A DNA stretch of 64,000 nucleotides from Muricea muricata (Eukaryota > Cnidaria > Anthozoa > Malacalcyonacea > Plexauridae): positions 46,659,559 to 46,723,558 of the forward strand of contig OY979718.1 in the NCBI GenBank assembly GCA_963855995.1, read 5' to 3'. Shown here piece after piece: positions 1 through 14,100 of this stretch (position 1 is the first letter of the stretch; the number at the start of each line of letters is the position of its first letter). The position numbers and the translations under genes are program-made. The notes beneath the pieces were generated by a model. The model saw only the letters and a program-made list of their open reading frames with translations. It ran no database searches and was not told the DNA's origin.

Positions 1-2127
1 TTTTTCGAAATTTAATACCTAATTCCCAGGAATGAGGAAATATTCTGAAATTCTCGTCAGTTCTTAATACACTAATGTTCCGTTCTTTGAACCCAGTTCC
101 AAATTCGTGATAAGATCAAAATCGGTACATTCGTAACATGGAAGAATAACCAAACATTTACGTACCTGCAAGCCAATGCCAGGAAATGGCAAAAAGTTCT
201 GTTAAAATAAGGTTCTGATATCTATATTTATTCATGGTCAAGATAGAAATCAATTTTCAATTCAATCACTTGTCCGGCTTTTTTCCTTCCGATGCGATGC
301 AAGCTTTTGAAACTTTGTTGCCATGTTTATTAATGGATGTACAAGTCCATGAAGAATTTATTACAAATATGAAAATGGTTCCTTTTTATTGCTATTCTTG
401 GGTTTCACTGGAACCTTTTTCAGTAATTCTGAGTGGGGGTCAACCCAAAATGTATTGATGATTGTACTGCTCCGGAGCAAGCAAATCTCACGAAATTGCA
501 CACATTTGCTGCCAAAGACAAGGTCAACACATACAGTGAAAATTTTTTTCAGTCTGATGACAGTGTATCGATTTGGGGTTGACCCCCAGTGCAATTTATG
601 ACGTCACGTGAAACCCAAGAATTGGAGTATTGTACCGCTACAGTCCTTGTCGGTGTTTCCAACCTACTTAGTGTGGATCGGAGAAAACTTTGGTGTTTAT
701 ATGGCATTTTGTTAATTCATTGGCCACCAGCAACAAATCGTTTAGTACTATACTTTAGCTTCCAGTCGGGTTCGTTGGCAAAAAATATTAAGCATCTACT
801 GGTTCTTAAAATGTGTATTCAAAAAAAAATTCGAGCCATCATTCGAGCCTTGTGTATAACTTACAATACAGTAGACTGATGAAAAAATGCCCCATTGGGC
901 ATTATCTTTGTTAAACAACGTGGAAGCAGGATATGGTCCTTCGTCGTTACGCATTTATGCATGTGTTTTATGTCAAATCAACCATTAAAATACCCAATTA
1001 TAATTTTTCAATTACCGCTATTGGGTGTTTGTATTCGAAGTAATAAGCAATATATGAATTCCTTCGTACGATCAGAAACAACGTAATTAATGCAATGAAC
1101 ACAATAACTCAAACTCCTCTCTGCATAAACTGGAACAAAAACATCGACGTTATTCTGACTCGTGAGTTTCCAAACTATTTGAGTATTTCTTCTATGAACT
1201 ATGTCTATGATTTTAGTTGATTCGTAAGCCCCAGTTTAAAAGGAGTCTTATTTTCTAAAAAAACAACAACCCATACGTACCATTCAGTTTGTAGTTTTTT
1301 TGTGAAAGGGAGTTAGTATACAGGTTCTATCTTACAATCCTTGAAAACACGGTTTTTATAATAACATGCAGTTGTATTCCACGTTGAATTTTTTAACAAA
1401 TTTACTCATCTGTATATACATAAAAAAACTGACTGAAAGAGGTTACGACGTACGACGCGGTAGCTGCATGATATATACACACTTTCCGAAAACAAACAAA
1501 TTACTCACACACGAAAACTATGAAAAATATTGGTCTTAGGATATTCTCAACGGTTTAGTCATGCTCAACATAACGTCAAACCAATCATATTTCTTGAGCA
1601 ACAGAAAAACGTGTTACGACGTGAGAAATGTCCTTGAAGTCACCGCATCATTTTAGCAACCAAAACTGTTTGCAAGTTAGTAGGACGAGTTACAACACAC
1701 GTTTAATACGGCTGTAAAAAATTCCACACTGTTTGCCGCGTCGTTGATCATAAGCTCTCATACTGAATAAATAGGACGGCAACGCGACAACGGCCATCAA
1801 CCGTTGCCATTTATCATCAATGGCGGTGACTGTAATGGGATTTAGAGGGAAAAAAACGTTTTACGATCGAGAACATTATTTTTCACTTCACTGAACTGCT
1901 ATTGAACCTGCGCGATCGAACTACCGATATAAGCCATCTGCGGCTTGCAATGTGGACGTTTCAGTACACTATCTGCCGTGCATACGAGGCGTATTTCATA
2001 TCTTACATGTTATTGTATCATTACTCGCTGTCGTCACGTTGTCGTCATACATCAGACAATTCGAAAAGTTTTCGGGGGGGGGGGGGGCACACTATGTATG
2101 TATGTATGAAAAAAGGTGTGGTAGTTG
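1..2127. other. Non-coding flank
   Basis: I see no gene here. Short open frames exist but none resembles a known family or has convincing splice structure. The stretch holds one palindromic element (394-622) and a run of G at 2074-2088. INTS6 is on the minus strand and ends at 2128, so the part next to 2127 probably includes its 3' UTR. Confidence 0.6.
394..622. repeat. Palindromic MITE-like element
   Basis: The left end (394-408, ATTCTTGGGTTTCAC) is repeated in inverse orientation at 608-622. A second inner pair, GGGGGTCAACCC near 435 and GGGTTGACCCCC near 575, lies at matching distance. The 229-bp unit has no coding capacity, which fits a non-autonomous foldback DNA element. I could not define a clear target-site duplication, so the superfamily is open. 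Confidence 0.55.
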
Positions 2128-5100
2128 CTATCTATTTACTGTCTTTTTGACATGATTACGACTGTTTTGTCCCTGCACAGTCTGTGCATGTGTTGTCAGC
2201 CAAGAATTTAATCTTTCTACAAGTTTGTTCTTTTTGAATCTGGTTGCTTCATCGATGATCAATCGCGTAAATTCCTCTTTCTTTTCGGCGCTTCCTTGAA
2301 CCTTCTCAAGATGACTAATGATTAGATCAGCATCTAAATTTTTTAGATTAAACAAGTCGTTACAAGATATAAATAAATGTGCTGTTGGTTGCATTTTAGC
2401 ACAAACATCAAAAATACTGTTCCAATTGTTTTTCTTATTGACACACCCGCATGGTGGAAAGGCTCATTGAATTCTAAGTAAAACTGGAACGATAAGTCCA
2501 TGGGGAAAAATTGATGCCAATTTGAGTCAGTTTGAATTTTGAGTTGAAATACCTAGTCTCAAGAGTCCCAAATGAAAGCTATCAAAAAGTTAAACACCTT
2601 AAAATTTGCGTGTTTTTCAAAAACTGCAGTTGTTTTCGTATTTTATAAGAATTGTTGTCTCGTCTGAAGTCTTGAATTTTTTATGACATGTAACTTTTTA
2701 ATAGTTTGAATTTGATATACGGCCCGACCTTTGGCGTTAAGTATTTCGTCTGAAACTCAGAAAAACTAAATTGGCTTCACCTATTACATGTATCTGAACT
2801 TTCGTGTTGAGTTCGCGTTCCTGTTGTATTATAGTTCACTGGAAAGGCTACGACAAGACCACCTGAACCACGTACTGCAAGTGGAAATTGGGCATCAAAT
2901 CAGGTATCAAGTGAGTTTTTTTAAAATAATTACTTTTATGAAAGGTTGACGATTTAATGGTTGATACAGAGCAAGCATACATTTAACACTTATTGACTGA
3001 GACCGAGGGAAACAGTATGTTTTGTGGACCAGAGACTGTCGATGTACTGATTATATACTGAGTGTCAAAAGAGAAGAAAAGTACCACAAATCAATCAAAC
3101 ATGTGTAAAAAGGATTACCTTTTACCTGACATGGCTCCGTGAGGCTCTGTGGATTTGTTATTTACCGGTGAATAAAAGTAATGTCCACCGCTTAGCTACG
3201 TTGCCAGGGAGACAGTAGAATTTCTCCACTATCCCGTGATACGTTCTTAACCAATAAGAAACAGGAATAGATGAACTTTGACACTCAGTATATAATAAAA
3301 ATGTTTATCAACTAATCGGATGTAACTAGAGAATGTGGCATATTGAAAAACGCTGTTCAATTCCAACAGAAAGTACTTACCTTGTCCTAAAGTTCGTATT
3401 TGTTTACATATCATTTGCCGAAGCTTTGTATTTTCCTCATAAATCTTTCTCAAGGCTTTACTCTTTACAATTTCTTTTCTCCGCGATCCCATTTTATCGT
3501 TTTTGCTTGAAGAACTATCATTATGTAAGCCATGATTAGTTTTTTTGTTATCTACTTTATTACTTGAGAGTTTAGCATTTGATGTATTGGGAACCATACA
3601 CGCGTTTCTTAATATGGACGAAATATCTTTGGAAGATTCAAGTTTATCTTTTCCTGCAGTTCCAGGTGTGGTAAATGCACTGTTCCCCTGACTGTGTTGT
3701 TTATTATGATGCAGTTGTTGTAATTTTCGTAGTTGTGGATTCACACTTTGTTTAGCTTGTTTACGTTGTTCATTCCAGCCTTCATTCTCCGCAATTTTTC
3801 GTTTTTTGTCAGGTATGGGTATTTTCACATTGTGGTTTAAATGTACATTATGGATTGCAGGCTTATCGCTAAGTATCCCTGGGGGTTGTGGGAGGTGTGC
3901 GACGGGTTGCGACACAGGCGGAACTGGTTGGTTGATATTTTCATGAGGGGACGCAGGTGGTGTGGGAGGATTCGTGCGTTTTCCAAAGTTCAAGTCAGTC
4001 CTCCGTCGTTTTTCACGAGGTGAAGCAGGAGGTGAACGGCTGTCACGACGTTTGCGTGAAGGTCCGCCTGCTACAGCTTCATTAACGACATCTGCTTCAT
4101 CGACCATCATTGGCTGGAAAAAATATTTTTAAAAACATCTTTAGCATCATACCGTCGTTACCATTACTGGACCACAATTAATAATCAATGAAGTATAATA
4201 CTATAACAACGATCATGACAATGAAGCCATTTTTGAATGAACAAATGAAATAGACAACAACTGGTTCAGAAAGAACAAACCACTGTCACATCAATCTGAA
4301 ACACCAGAGTCAAGAGAAATTTCAAGAATATTTCTAAGTAGAAAGAAATAAACAAAACACGATCGTGTGTACTTCACCTGATCTGGGATTGAGCTTATGC
4401 TTGAACATTTGGTAATCTCAGGTGCAAATCATCGAAATCAAAACCAGGAACAATTAAGATAATTAGATTTCTCTGGCAAAAATCACACCTTCGTCTGTGT
4501 GATGGCAGTGCATTGTTCTTACTTCGAAGGCTGGCTGCCAAGAACTAGGGCTATGTGATGTGCATATAGAGTGTCACATAAAATCTTTAAATACAACTTT
4601 ATGGCACTTCAGTCGATGTAGTAAAGGGTAAATAATTGTTATGACCTTGTGTGGCAATTCTACTTATGCTGAAATCCACATTGTAAACATTGAGAAGAAA
4701 ATATTCTTGGTACAATTTTGTCACTACAATCCTTCCCCTATCCTGATAATTTATAAAGCATGATAAATGCACAAACCTGATCCTTAGCTAACTTGAAAGG
4801 ATTCCCAAACATGTGGGCTCTGTTCATTCCAGGATCCAATTCTCTTAATGGATTTGTTTGTTTTAAATAGTCCTGATAATTGCCCATTTGACTGATGGCT
4901 ATGCTATGCCTTGAATCTAAAAAGAATAAGAAATTGGTATTGGTAGGACACGACAGAACGTGGTATAGCGTTGTTGATCGTATTAGTGTATGGAAATGAC
5001 AGGATAAATATAGCCTTGACTATGGCTCCTAAGCATAAACTTTAATTTGTTAAGTCTCGAAAACATCAGATACACCCTTAATCATTTCAGCTCTTATTGC

Positions 5101-8100
5101 ATCGTGTTTACCTTGATCCTGCAGTCTAGTTGCCGTGGGTGCAGTGTGAAAGAAATTGATTCTCATACGGGCCAGTTGATCAAGTAACTCAGTCCGCTTG
5201 ATATCAAAAGGATTCTTATACTGATGCACTTTGGGAAGCTAAAGTGATAAAGATACAGTTAGTAGCACCCGATTGTTTGTATCGATAGAGCGCAATCTTA
5301 GAACAGTGCAGAAATTATAAGAATGGTAAAATCCGAAACATACAGTTATCATTGTTTGGATTTGTATTTATACTGTCGTATCTCTGCCCTGAACTGCATA
5401 CCTATACCACCAGCATTTTGTTACCCTCATCTCTCATTGCCTAATCTATCAACCTATGAAAATACATTTTAAACTAAAGTGCAGTTTCTGACGTTTTTAG
5501 GTTGAATTTTAAATAAATTAACTATTTGAAATAAAGTCTCCCGCCCTTGCCGATACTGGACAAACCGCTATTTTCCTAAACAAGCATTCACAACGAAGTT
5601 TATTACCTCTTTAATTTCCGGTAGGTTTTTAACACTGGAAAACTCTACGGACTTAGTGCTGTAAAACAGAAAGTGATGCGTTACTAATGATGTCACTAAA
5701 ATCCAGAATCGTTGTTGCAGTCTTGAAGCCTGAGCAACATCTTATACGAACAAGAGTGATACAAGCCGTGTTACTGTACCTGGGCACAGAACTGGGAATA
5801 TTATGCAGTACTTCGTGGAAGTCTCGTTTTTGCGTGCTTGTTGGTGATAGTGGACAACTCAACCTTAAAAAGAAAACAATCTTGAATTGTTTGATCTAAA
5901 TTTGAACACTTGATATTTCTCCGTGTTCATAGGAGTTGCTTTGTCGATGAAATGAATTTAGCTTGAACGCGTCCATTACTAACCGTCATCGATTCTATAG
6001 TCTCGTCATCGAGTCATAGATTACGATTATTAAATACCTATGCATTAATATTTAACATATTAAAGAAATAATTCTTAATTCTTACTGGGGTGCAGGTCTT
6101 CCAAAGTCAACAGGGCTCTTCTTTCCAATCAACGCTAGAACTTTATCTGCTTCAATTTTGGTCTATAAGTGACATTTATTACAAGACTTGAGAACAATTA
6201 CTGCTCAGAATAAGCACCGTCAACTATTTTGTCATGAGGACACTCATTCTTCATGCAAGTATTTATGATATATGTAATTACGTCATACGGTGCAAGTCTT
6301 CTCTTTCCCGCAAATATACACTAAAAACTTGTGCCATTTAAATAATTTATCTAGATGTTTTCCCCCCGAAAACGTTAAGTTCCATCTAATCACCTGTTGT
6401 TTCAGTTTCTTGAGGTAACTTTGAATTGTGTTGTTTAATGAACTTTCAATGTGATCAGGTATTAACTTGTTTGCATTTGCTCCCATCCGACGTAATGCAG
6501 TTCGTAAAGGCTGCAAGATACAATTAGAGCGTGTATGTTGATAATGGTGAAAACATCCACAGAACAAATCGTGTATTTACAGGCTCCATTGTCATCGGGT
6601 GAGAACTATGTAGTAAGAGTGAAAGAAACATACGCATGCTTTCAGTTTTTGGAAAATATGTTGTGTCGCGACAGACATGATATCCTACATTTCGGTAAAG
6701 ATGAAATTTAAGAACGCGGTACTTGACAAATATTTACCCCAACATAATAACTTGGCAGATCACTCAAATACTTGTCGAACAGTTGCAACCACTTAGGCGT
6801 CGGGTTCAATTTGAGGACTTTGAAAAGATCATCTAAGAATAATGAGAAATGGTTCCTGTATTTAGTATCGTCAGACCGGCTCGAAACAACAATTCTCTAA
6901 GAAATGAGCAATTTGAAATTTGTACAGTTACGGAAAAAAGTTAACGGGCTGGCTTCATCTTTGTTTTATTTATCGAGGAGAACACTCATAGTCAGGTGAA
7001 GTTAATATATCTCTAATGTATAAACTTCAACTGACTAACCTTAACTAGAGTTGAGAGGCAGTGTACTACTGGCTGTATTTGCGCCCCCCCCCCCCCCCCC
7101 GTTCTTCCCTAAGAAGGTTCACGTAAGAAAATCCCGCACATTTTGGATATTCAGTGAATATTACTGCGAATGGCAAAACATGCCAAACTTACCCAGCAGT
7201 GGGATGAGAATAGGATAGTTGTATGGCATAACAAATAGATTCACTGTTTGAAAATTTACACTGGCTTTCAAGTACCCAAAAGGATACCCCAATTCACTGT
7301 TCTTTCCGCTCCCTGACACGTATGTCTAAACGTAGGAAAATGGGAAGCATTTACGATGAGCAATATTACTTTGACAGTAGACAGCTGGAAATAATTGAAA
7401 CTAAACGCTGATATAAAATATTGCACTGGAACAAATGAAATAAGTCACTGCGCAATGCACACGAAATAAGCTGGCAGGCTGTCGATGCGTCACAATTTCT
7501 TCATTAGTATTAACTCAATACACAATGTATACGAAACTTACCTGCCAACAATGGGTAGGTTTAACATTTTCCAAAATATACTGTGTGAGCGGAGATCTTT
7601 CCAGTTCATACTTATCAAATGGTAATAAATCCATTATCATTGGTTCACAATTGGCACATGAAAACAGCACTGTTGGATCCGCATCCCGTGATTCCTGAAT
7701 GTTGTATGACAAAGAGTCAAACATAAAACAAAGATGGGGGTAAATGCATCTCATTTTATAATTTTAAGCTTTCGCCATCGCCAAATACCTAAAGTATACA
7801 TTAGATGGAGATTGTCGCGGTCATTTTAAGCACGTGTCTGCATTCTTTTACATAATACAGTATTATGCAATCATGTGGATAGCCTTTCTCGACAGATTAT
7901 GATCGCGTCTAACACCAAAACAACACTAGAACAAAAGTAATGTAGGTTGTGTGTATTTTTGTTATAATTGACGTGTATGGCTAAGATCTTGCGCTGAGCC
8001 CCTGATCAACAGAAGTGTCCATTCGTGCATGAGGAAAATTATCAACTACAGTAGTTGCTCTTTAAACATGACAATAACTACTTTTATCAATTCCTAAACG

Positions 8101-11100
8101 ACGACCAAATTTATTATTAGATTTAAATTTATACTTACCAAAGTTGTCATTGATTGATCTGGCCAAAAGGACTCTGGGATAGGCCAATGACCGACGGGTG
8201 AATTAACTTTAGGATTAGTTTTGATGTAAATCAATCTTCTGCAACTGTACCACATATTATTCTGGACGGCTGGTAATATAGGAGATGCTGTATTACGTGT
8301 TGCTAACCGATCTTCACGTGATTGTCCAGAATCACCACTACCAGACTGGCTGCTATTCCTGCAAGTTACGACAAAGTCAGCGAGCTTTATCTATAAATCT
8401 TGAACACAAACGTCAGTCATTGTATACGTGAGAATAAACGGTAAGACAAATTTACGGAAATTGATTATCCAACTCAGCAATAGCTGGTTTAAGTGGAGTT
8501 CTGACAAAATAAAATTACAAAATTTATACAACTGATATTAATCTGTTTAATGTGGCTCAATCCAGTTTTAACAAAATGCCAAATATCGTTTTATGTTTGC
8601 GTCTAAAACGTATGCACCACAAAATTCTTTTAACGTTCTTTAAAATATGTAAATGTAATAACTTACCCGGATAAATCACTAGCAGGTTTGGCAACGTTGT
8701 TCAAATGATTTGTTTTATTTTCAGTCTCTGTTTGCGCTGTCTGATTTCCACCACCCGAAGCAGCATTGCCTGTTCCTTGAAACAGATTAGACATTTAACA
8801 AAAATGCCATATTACAATCTTCCATTTTAATCTTTGAATAGTTCCTTAAATCAAAATCTATAAGCAGTTTAACATCCTGAATAAACTGGGCTGTACCCCT
8901 TAGATTTATTTTTGATATACTGTACAAGCAGTATTACCCACATCAACAACGTGTATGGTGTTACGTATACGATTTGACAACAAACTATAGTTTTGGTCTT
9001 ATGATGACCATTACATAACAGAGTGAAAAGTTAACGTGCCCCTGCTTGGCTGGTAACATGCATATTGAAAACAAACCATGATAGCGGACAGCTTGCAAAT
9101 TTATGATAGTCTGACTAAAAGTATTTTGAGAGCTAAAAAACTTTCTAAGAAGGTGTAAAATAGTCTTCTAGATAATTAAATTAATATATCGTCCTCATAT
9201 GTATTTAAAGTACTTTTACTATAGTAAGAAAAGGCCACTCGGTCACAAGTTATATAAGAAATAAAGTATAGCGCGAGTCTAGATATTCATGAAAAGGTAA
9301 AATGGGAGCTGGAAATTACGTATTTTCTGCTGAGAAAATGGAATTCATTAGCCAAAAAACAATAGAAAATGAAAATAAGATTAAGATTTGAGCAAGACAG
9401 CTACTACGACTATATGACTTCTATACTTCTTGAACAATTGGATTTAGTCATAATAAGCTGTACTACCATGATATAACGATGGATAGTCATGATAACTGTA
9501 TGTCAACACAGAAAATGTTTCATATTTCTTACATGGAACATTAGCAGGGGCAGCAAACAAATCCTCACCTTCTGCTGGTTTGTCAGGACCACCAATTTTT
9601 TCGAAATTGATCACAACTCCCATTTGAAACTTTTGGACAAGCGAGTCCAGAATGTTTGACAGAGATTTCGGTGTGGTTATTATATAAGATCGACCTGAAA
9701 TTTGCGTAAAATATTTTAAAAATAGGCATTTAATTAATCCAGTAAAATAAAACCTTCGATTAGACGACTTGTCATTCACTACTGATTAAGTCCACCGCTC
9801 AGACGTGTTGTTAGGAAGACGAATTTTTTACCACCATGTCAACCGTTTTGACCAATAAGAATAATTGAACTTTGACACTTAGTATATTATAAATCAAATT
9901 AATACTCTTCAACAAGAAATTAAATGTGAACATGTTTTTTATGAGAAATGGCCAGCATGGACCATATAGGTTTAAAGTCCTGGAAAAACAAGAATAAGAC
10001 GATAATTTCATGAAAATTGACTGTCGAATGTATTACCAGTCAAATGAGCTACTGTCGTCAACCCTTGAACCAGCTAAGTCTTCCCAAAACGTATGCGAAT
10101 CGTTGATCACTGATCGATAAACAACTTGATACTGGAATCACTCAACGAAGCTTAACAAAGCCTGTTTAGTTTCGATCAACCAGTTACAGTATACATAAAT
10201 AATTCCTCACCTCCAGTGATCTCACACATTGGTGTTATTAGATATTCGTTAGCAACATCTGCAGTAACACCAGCCTGCTTATCAAACCCATGTGGACTGC
10301 CAGGAAATTTTAAGAGCAGAGAAAAAAGACGTTGGTCCCAGCGGAATGGTTCTTTAGTTAGTTCTTCGCCAGGAGCCCGAGTTGTCATTGGTAATTGCAA
10401 CTAAATAGTGTTTTAACAGACAACGTTCAAATGAATTCTTTATAAAACACCATGTGCAGTATTAAGACTAGCACGTCAATATGAAATGATTTTTTCACAA
10501 GCATCGGGGCCTCCTTTTTATGCCCGCATACTGTAAGTACTTCAATCTATAAACTGAAGTGGATCCGTATCACGCACTTTTTTTTATTAAAAACAAAGTT
10601 ATAAACACAATACACCCACGCCCCACCTAACCTCCGCCTTGTTCACCCCTGCCAATCTAGCACACAAGCTTGTCTAATTATTGCGGTGCACGATGATACA
10701 CTTTAGCCTGCCGAATAAAGTAGTTGCTCAGCATATCAGTAACATGTCAAGAACAAAACAGTCCAGATTAATTTTTCAGTTATGATCAGATTTCAATTCG
10801 TATCTGCAGACCGTAAGTAGACTATATGCATGCCACAGTAGCATACATGTACTGTAATAACGTTTGGAATAATATTTTACACGTGTCTTGTTGTCTTGAG
10901 TCCTGATGGTCACCAGAGTGGCGAATGATGAAATATTATTTAAGCCTTGTACGTACAGTAGCCCTCACTCACAAATACTGTAACCCTCACCTCACAAATA
11001 ACTTTTACAAGAATGTTTGCAAAAAAATTGCCTTCTGAACTTAATTCAGGAAATGTTTAGGAAACTTCATGCAGGTGTAAGATCTATAAAATGATGCTTT

Positions 11101-14100
11101 GCAGTAAGTATTGACTAGGTTATAATACCACAGCTACACACATCTTACCGTTGGATTAATTCCCTCTGAAAAAGCAAGTTTTCCACCATCAGTTATACAA
11201 ATAACCATGGCAGGATCTAAGTAAAAAGGATTTCGACCCTGGAAATTGAACAAAAAGAATGTAGCATTAAATAAAAGTCACAAAGTGGAAGTGCTTACTG
11301 TATTTACAGTGTCTCCCAAAAAACATCTTACTCTGGCAAAATGAAATCACTGAAGCACAGTTAAAAGAAGAGATGAAACAAGAATTTGGCAATGTTGGCC
11401 AGCCTTGCTGTACATAAAAGCTGCATTGTTAGATACTATGGCAATTTTTCTTATTTGTGCTTTAAAAATTCTTGGATCCCAAGTGGTGCAAAATGAAACT
11501 GCATTTGCATAAACTTGCATGTCAAATGTACTGAATTTCAAAGAAAGTTACACTAAAAAATGACATTTTTAAAATCAAAAACAAGAAAGTGCTGTATGCT
11601 CTATATAGCTAGCACAATGAGAGGCAAATTTTTATTTCCTTCTAAAAGAAAGCAATGAACACGCTTACTTTAACTTCATCAGAAAAATACAATTCCAGAC
11701 AAGTGCTTCACCAGGCACAAAGCTTTTTTCACACTATTTGTACATGACTTAGACTACGCAAAGAACACATCAAAAATCACATATATTTAAGTCTCTTATT
11801 TGTAAGTAAGAGCACAGATTGAGATAATCATACTTTGATTGAGGTTACAGCTAGAGTGTATATTGGTTTCAAGTATAGTTCTCTCAGAGCAAAAAAATGG
11901 TCTAAATCTTTGCTCATGTTCGCAGGTTTTTAAAGTAATTTAGACTGAGTTTTACTGTTTTACCAAACACATTCTATTTTTCACAACTGTAATTGGAATA
12001 TAGGTGTAAATGATGCTTTGCTATAACATACTTCTCAAACTTATTAATAATTCATAATCAAAACACAAAGGAAATCACCACCATATTGTTGTCTTGATAA
12101 CTAGCATACAAATCACCTCAAAGTGTGTGTAAAAAGCACAGCTAGCACCTTGTTTTTCAACACACTTTTTGGTGTTTTACAGTATAAACTGGTAATAAAC
12201 TTTTTCCCATTCAGATAGTTGGTCAGAAAAAACATGTTTTTATCTAATTTCTTAAAAAATGTCTTTGGCCAAAAATAATCAAGGAATTCAAAGCTCTCCA
12301 CTGTAACAGAACTTTGTACAACATTTTGATAAGCAGTCTTTTATTATAATGTTCATTTAGTAGTCTGATCACCACATGAACTAATCACAGACCAAACATT
12401 GGTGTGTCATCAGTATTCTGGTCTGTGGCAAATGTTTAGAACTTTTGTGCTTCGCTGTCATTGGTCAATTTTACGAATTCTAAAATCGACATGCAAAAAA
12501 ACATGAACGACAAAGTGAACCTGTAACACTTGTGTCTATTTATAACAATATTTTTCGACTCTACCACAATTAATACATGGTTTATTAAGCTTATCGGAGG
12601 AAAAGATCTTCAAAGTTACACCCATATAGATTTAAGCGAAATACCTACGCTATTTAATGCATAAAATGTCGATACTGAAGCAGCAATTTGTAATTCTTCA
12701 TGGCGCCACTGACATCAGTTGGCAACATGAAGTTGTGTATTACACTACTTTTTTCATCTTAAACGTCGTTTTTATGTCTGAATTCCTATCCTATTCGGTG
12801 GATACCTTTTTGAAGACTATTGACTGTCAACTATATGGACTACAGTGGCTGGAGTTGAACAAAATAGGTACAAAATGAACAATAGGTGTATTAAACATTT
12901 GCCACAGGTAAGCAATTTTTAAATAAGCAATACCGGGTATTGCAATTTTTGATGAAAAATATAAATTTTGCATTGCAACACACAAATTCTTCGATAACGT
13001 GTTTGGATTCTGCACTATTTCATCACCTCAAACCTATGAAGCTGAAGACATTGTGAAATGAAAAACAATATCTTGTCTGAGACATATCTTTTTTGGACAA
13101 AAATGATTATATCAGCGCTTTTGAGCAGGTCAACTGCTGCAATCTGACATCTAAACCAGCAAAATTTTGACATTTTATCTATTTCCCCAATATCTTACTA
13201 TGATGTAAAAATGATAAAAATCCAAGAGGCATGTTTGCACCATCTGGTTGGTTTGATATGAAATTACCCAAGAGTTACCTCAAACAATTCATATCCCCAG
13301 TCATTTTGGTCATTATTAGTAACCTACCATGCCATAGTTGTCAATTCCAGATTGCAGTCGGTATAAATTAAGCAAATCAAATGCTTGTTTTAAAGCAGCA
13401 CCAAGATTCGTCAGCCCTGTGGCTTGCAGATTTTTCAATTCATTCATAAATGTTGCCAGGTTCTCTTTCCAACCAGCCTATGATAAATGCAAATTAATCT
13501 GAGGATTTTTTTGGTAAACAAATAACCTTGTTAAATACCAAATTTCAAAATTCAATTTTCTCGCTTTCTCATTAGACAAGGCCATATACTCGACAAAATA
13601 TTACCCAACAAAACATGATGCCCAGTGCATTGCTATGGTTACAAACTTTAGAGTACCATCATGACTTTTGTTGACCTGTCAACAAGGCGTGTGTACACTA
13701 ATATGCAATTTGTTTACAATCAGCTTATTTTGCAACAAAATTTTGCCATTTATTGTTGCTTTTTATTCTCTTTAATGTACTTGTTATGTAATGCTGCCTC
13801 AAAGATATCTTTCTTGTACACATCACCATCAAACAATCATATTTTTATGCAAGGGTTGAACAAATTTAAGTACAAATTTGGAGCAGAATAAAAATGCAAG
13901 AGAGAGGGATATACAGTGATGTACAATAAACCTAAAAAACCCCATGAAAATTGGTTATAGCTTGTAGTCATGTACTGTAATACTCAGTGCCATTTTGATA
14001 TTAAAACCTTATAAGCAATCCTGCACATTCCTATTGATCAGGATAGCCACCTTGAAGGTTTGAGTTAACAAAAATTTCAAATATTAAACTGTTTTCAATT

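Noticed and set aside
9533-9568. Alternative longer end of INTS6 exon 6
   Set aside because: Using the donor at 9532 creates a stop codon at the junction with the next exon.
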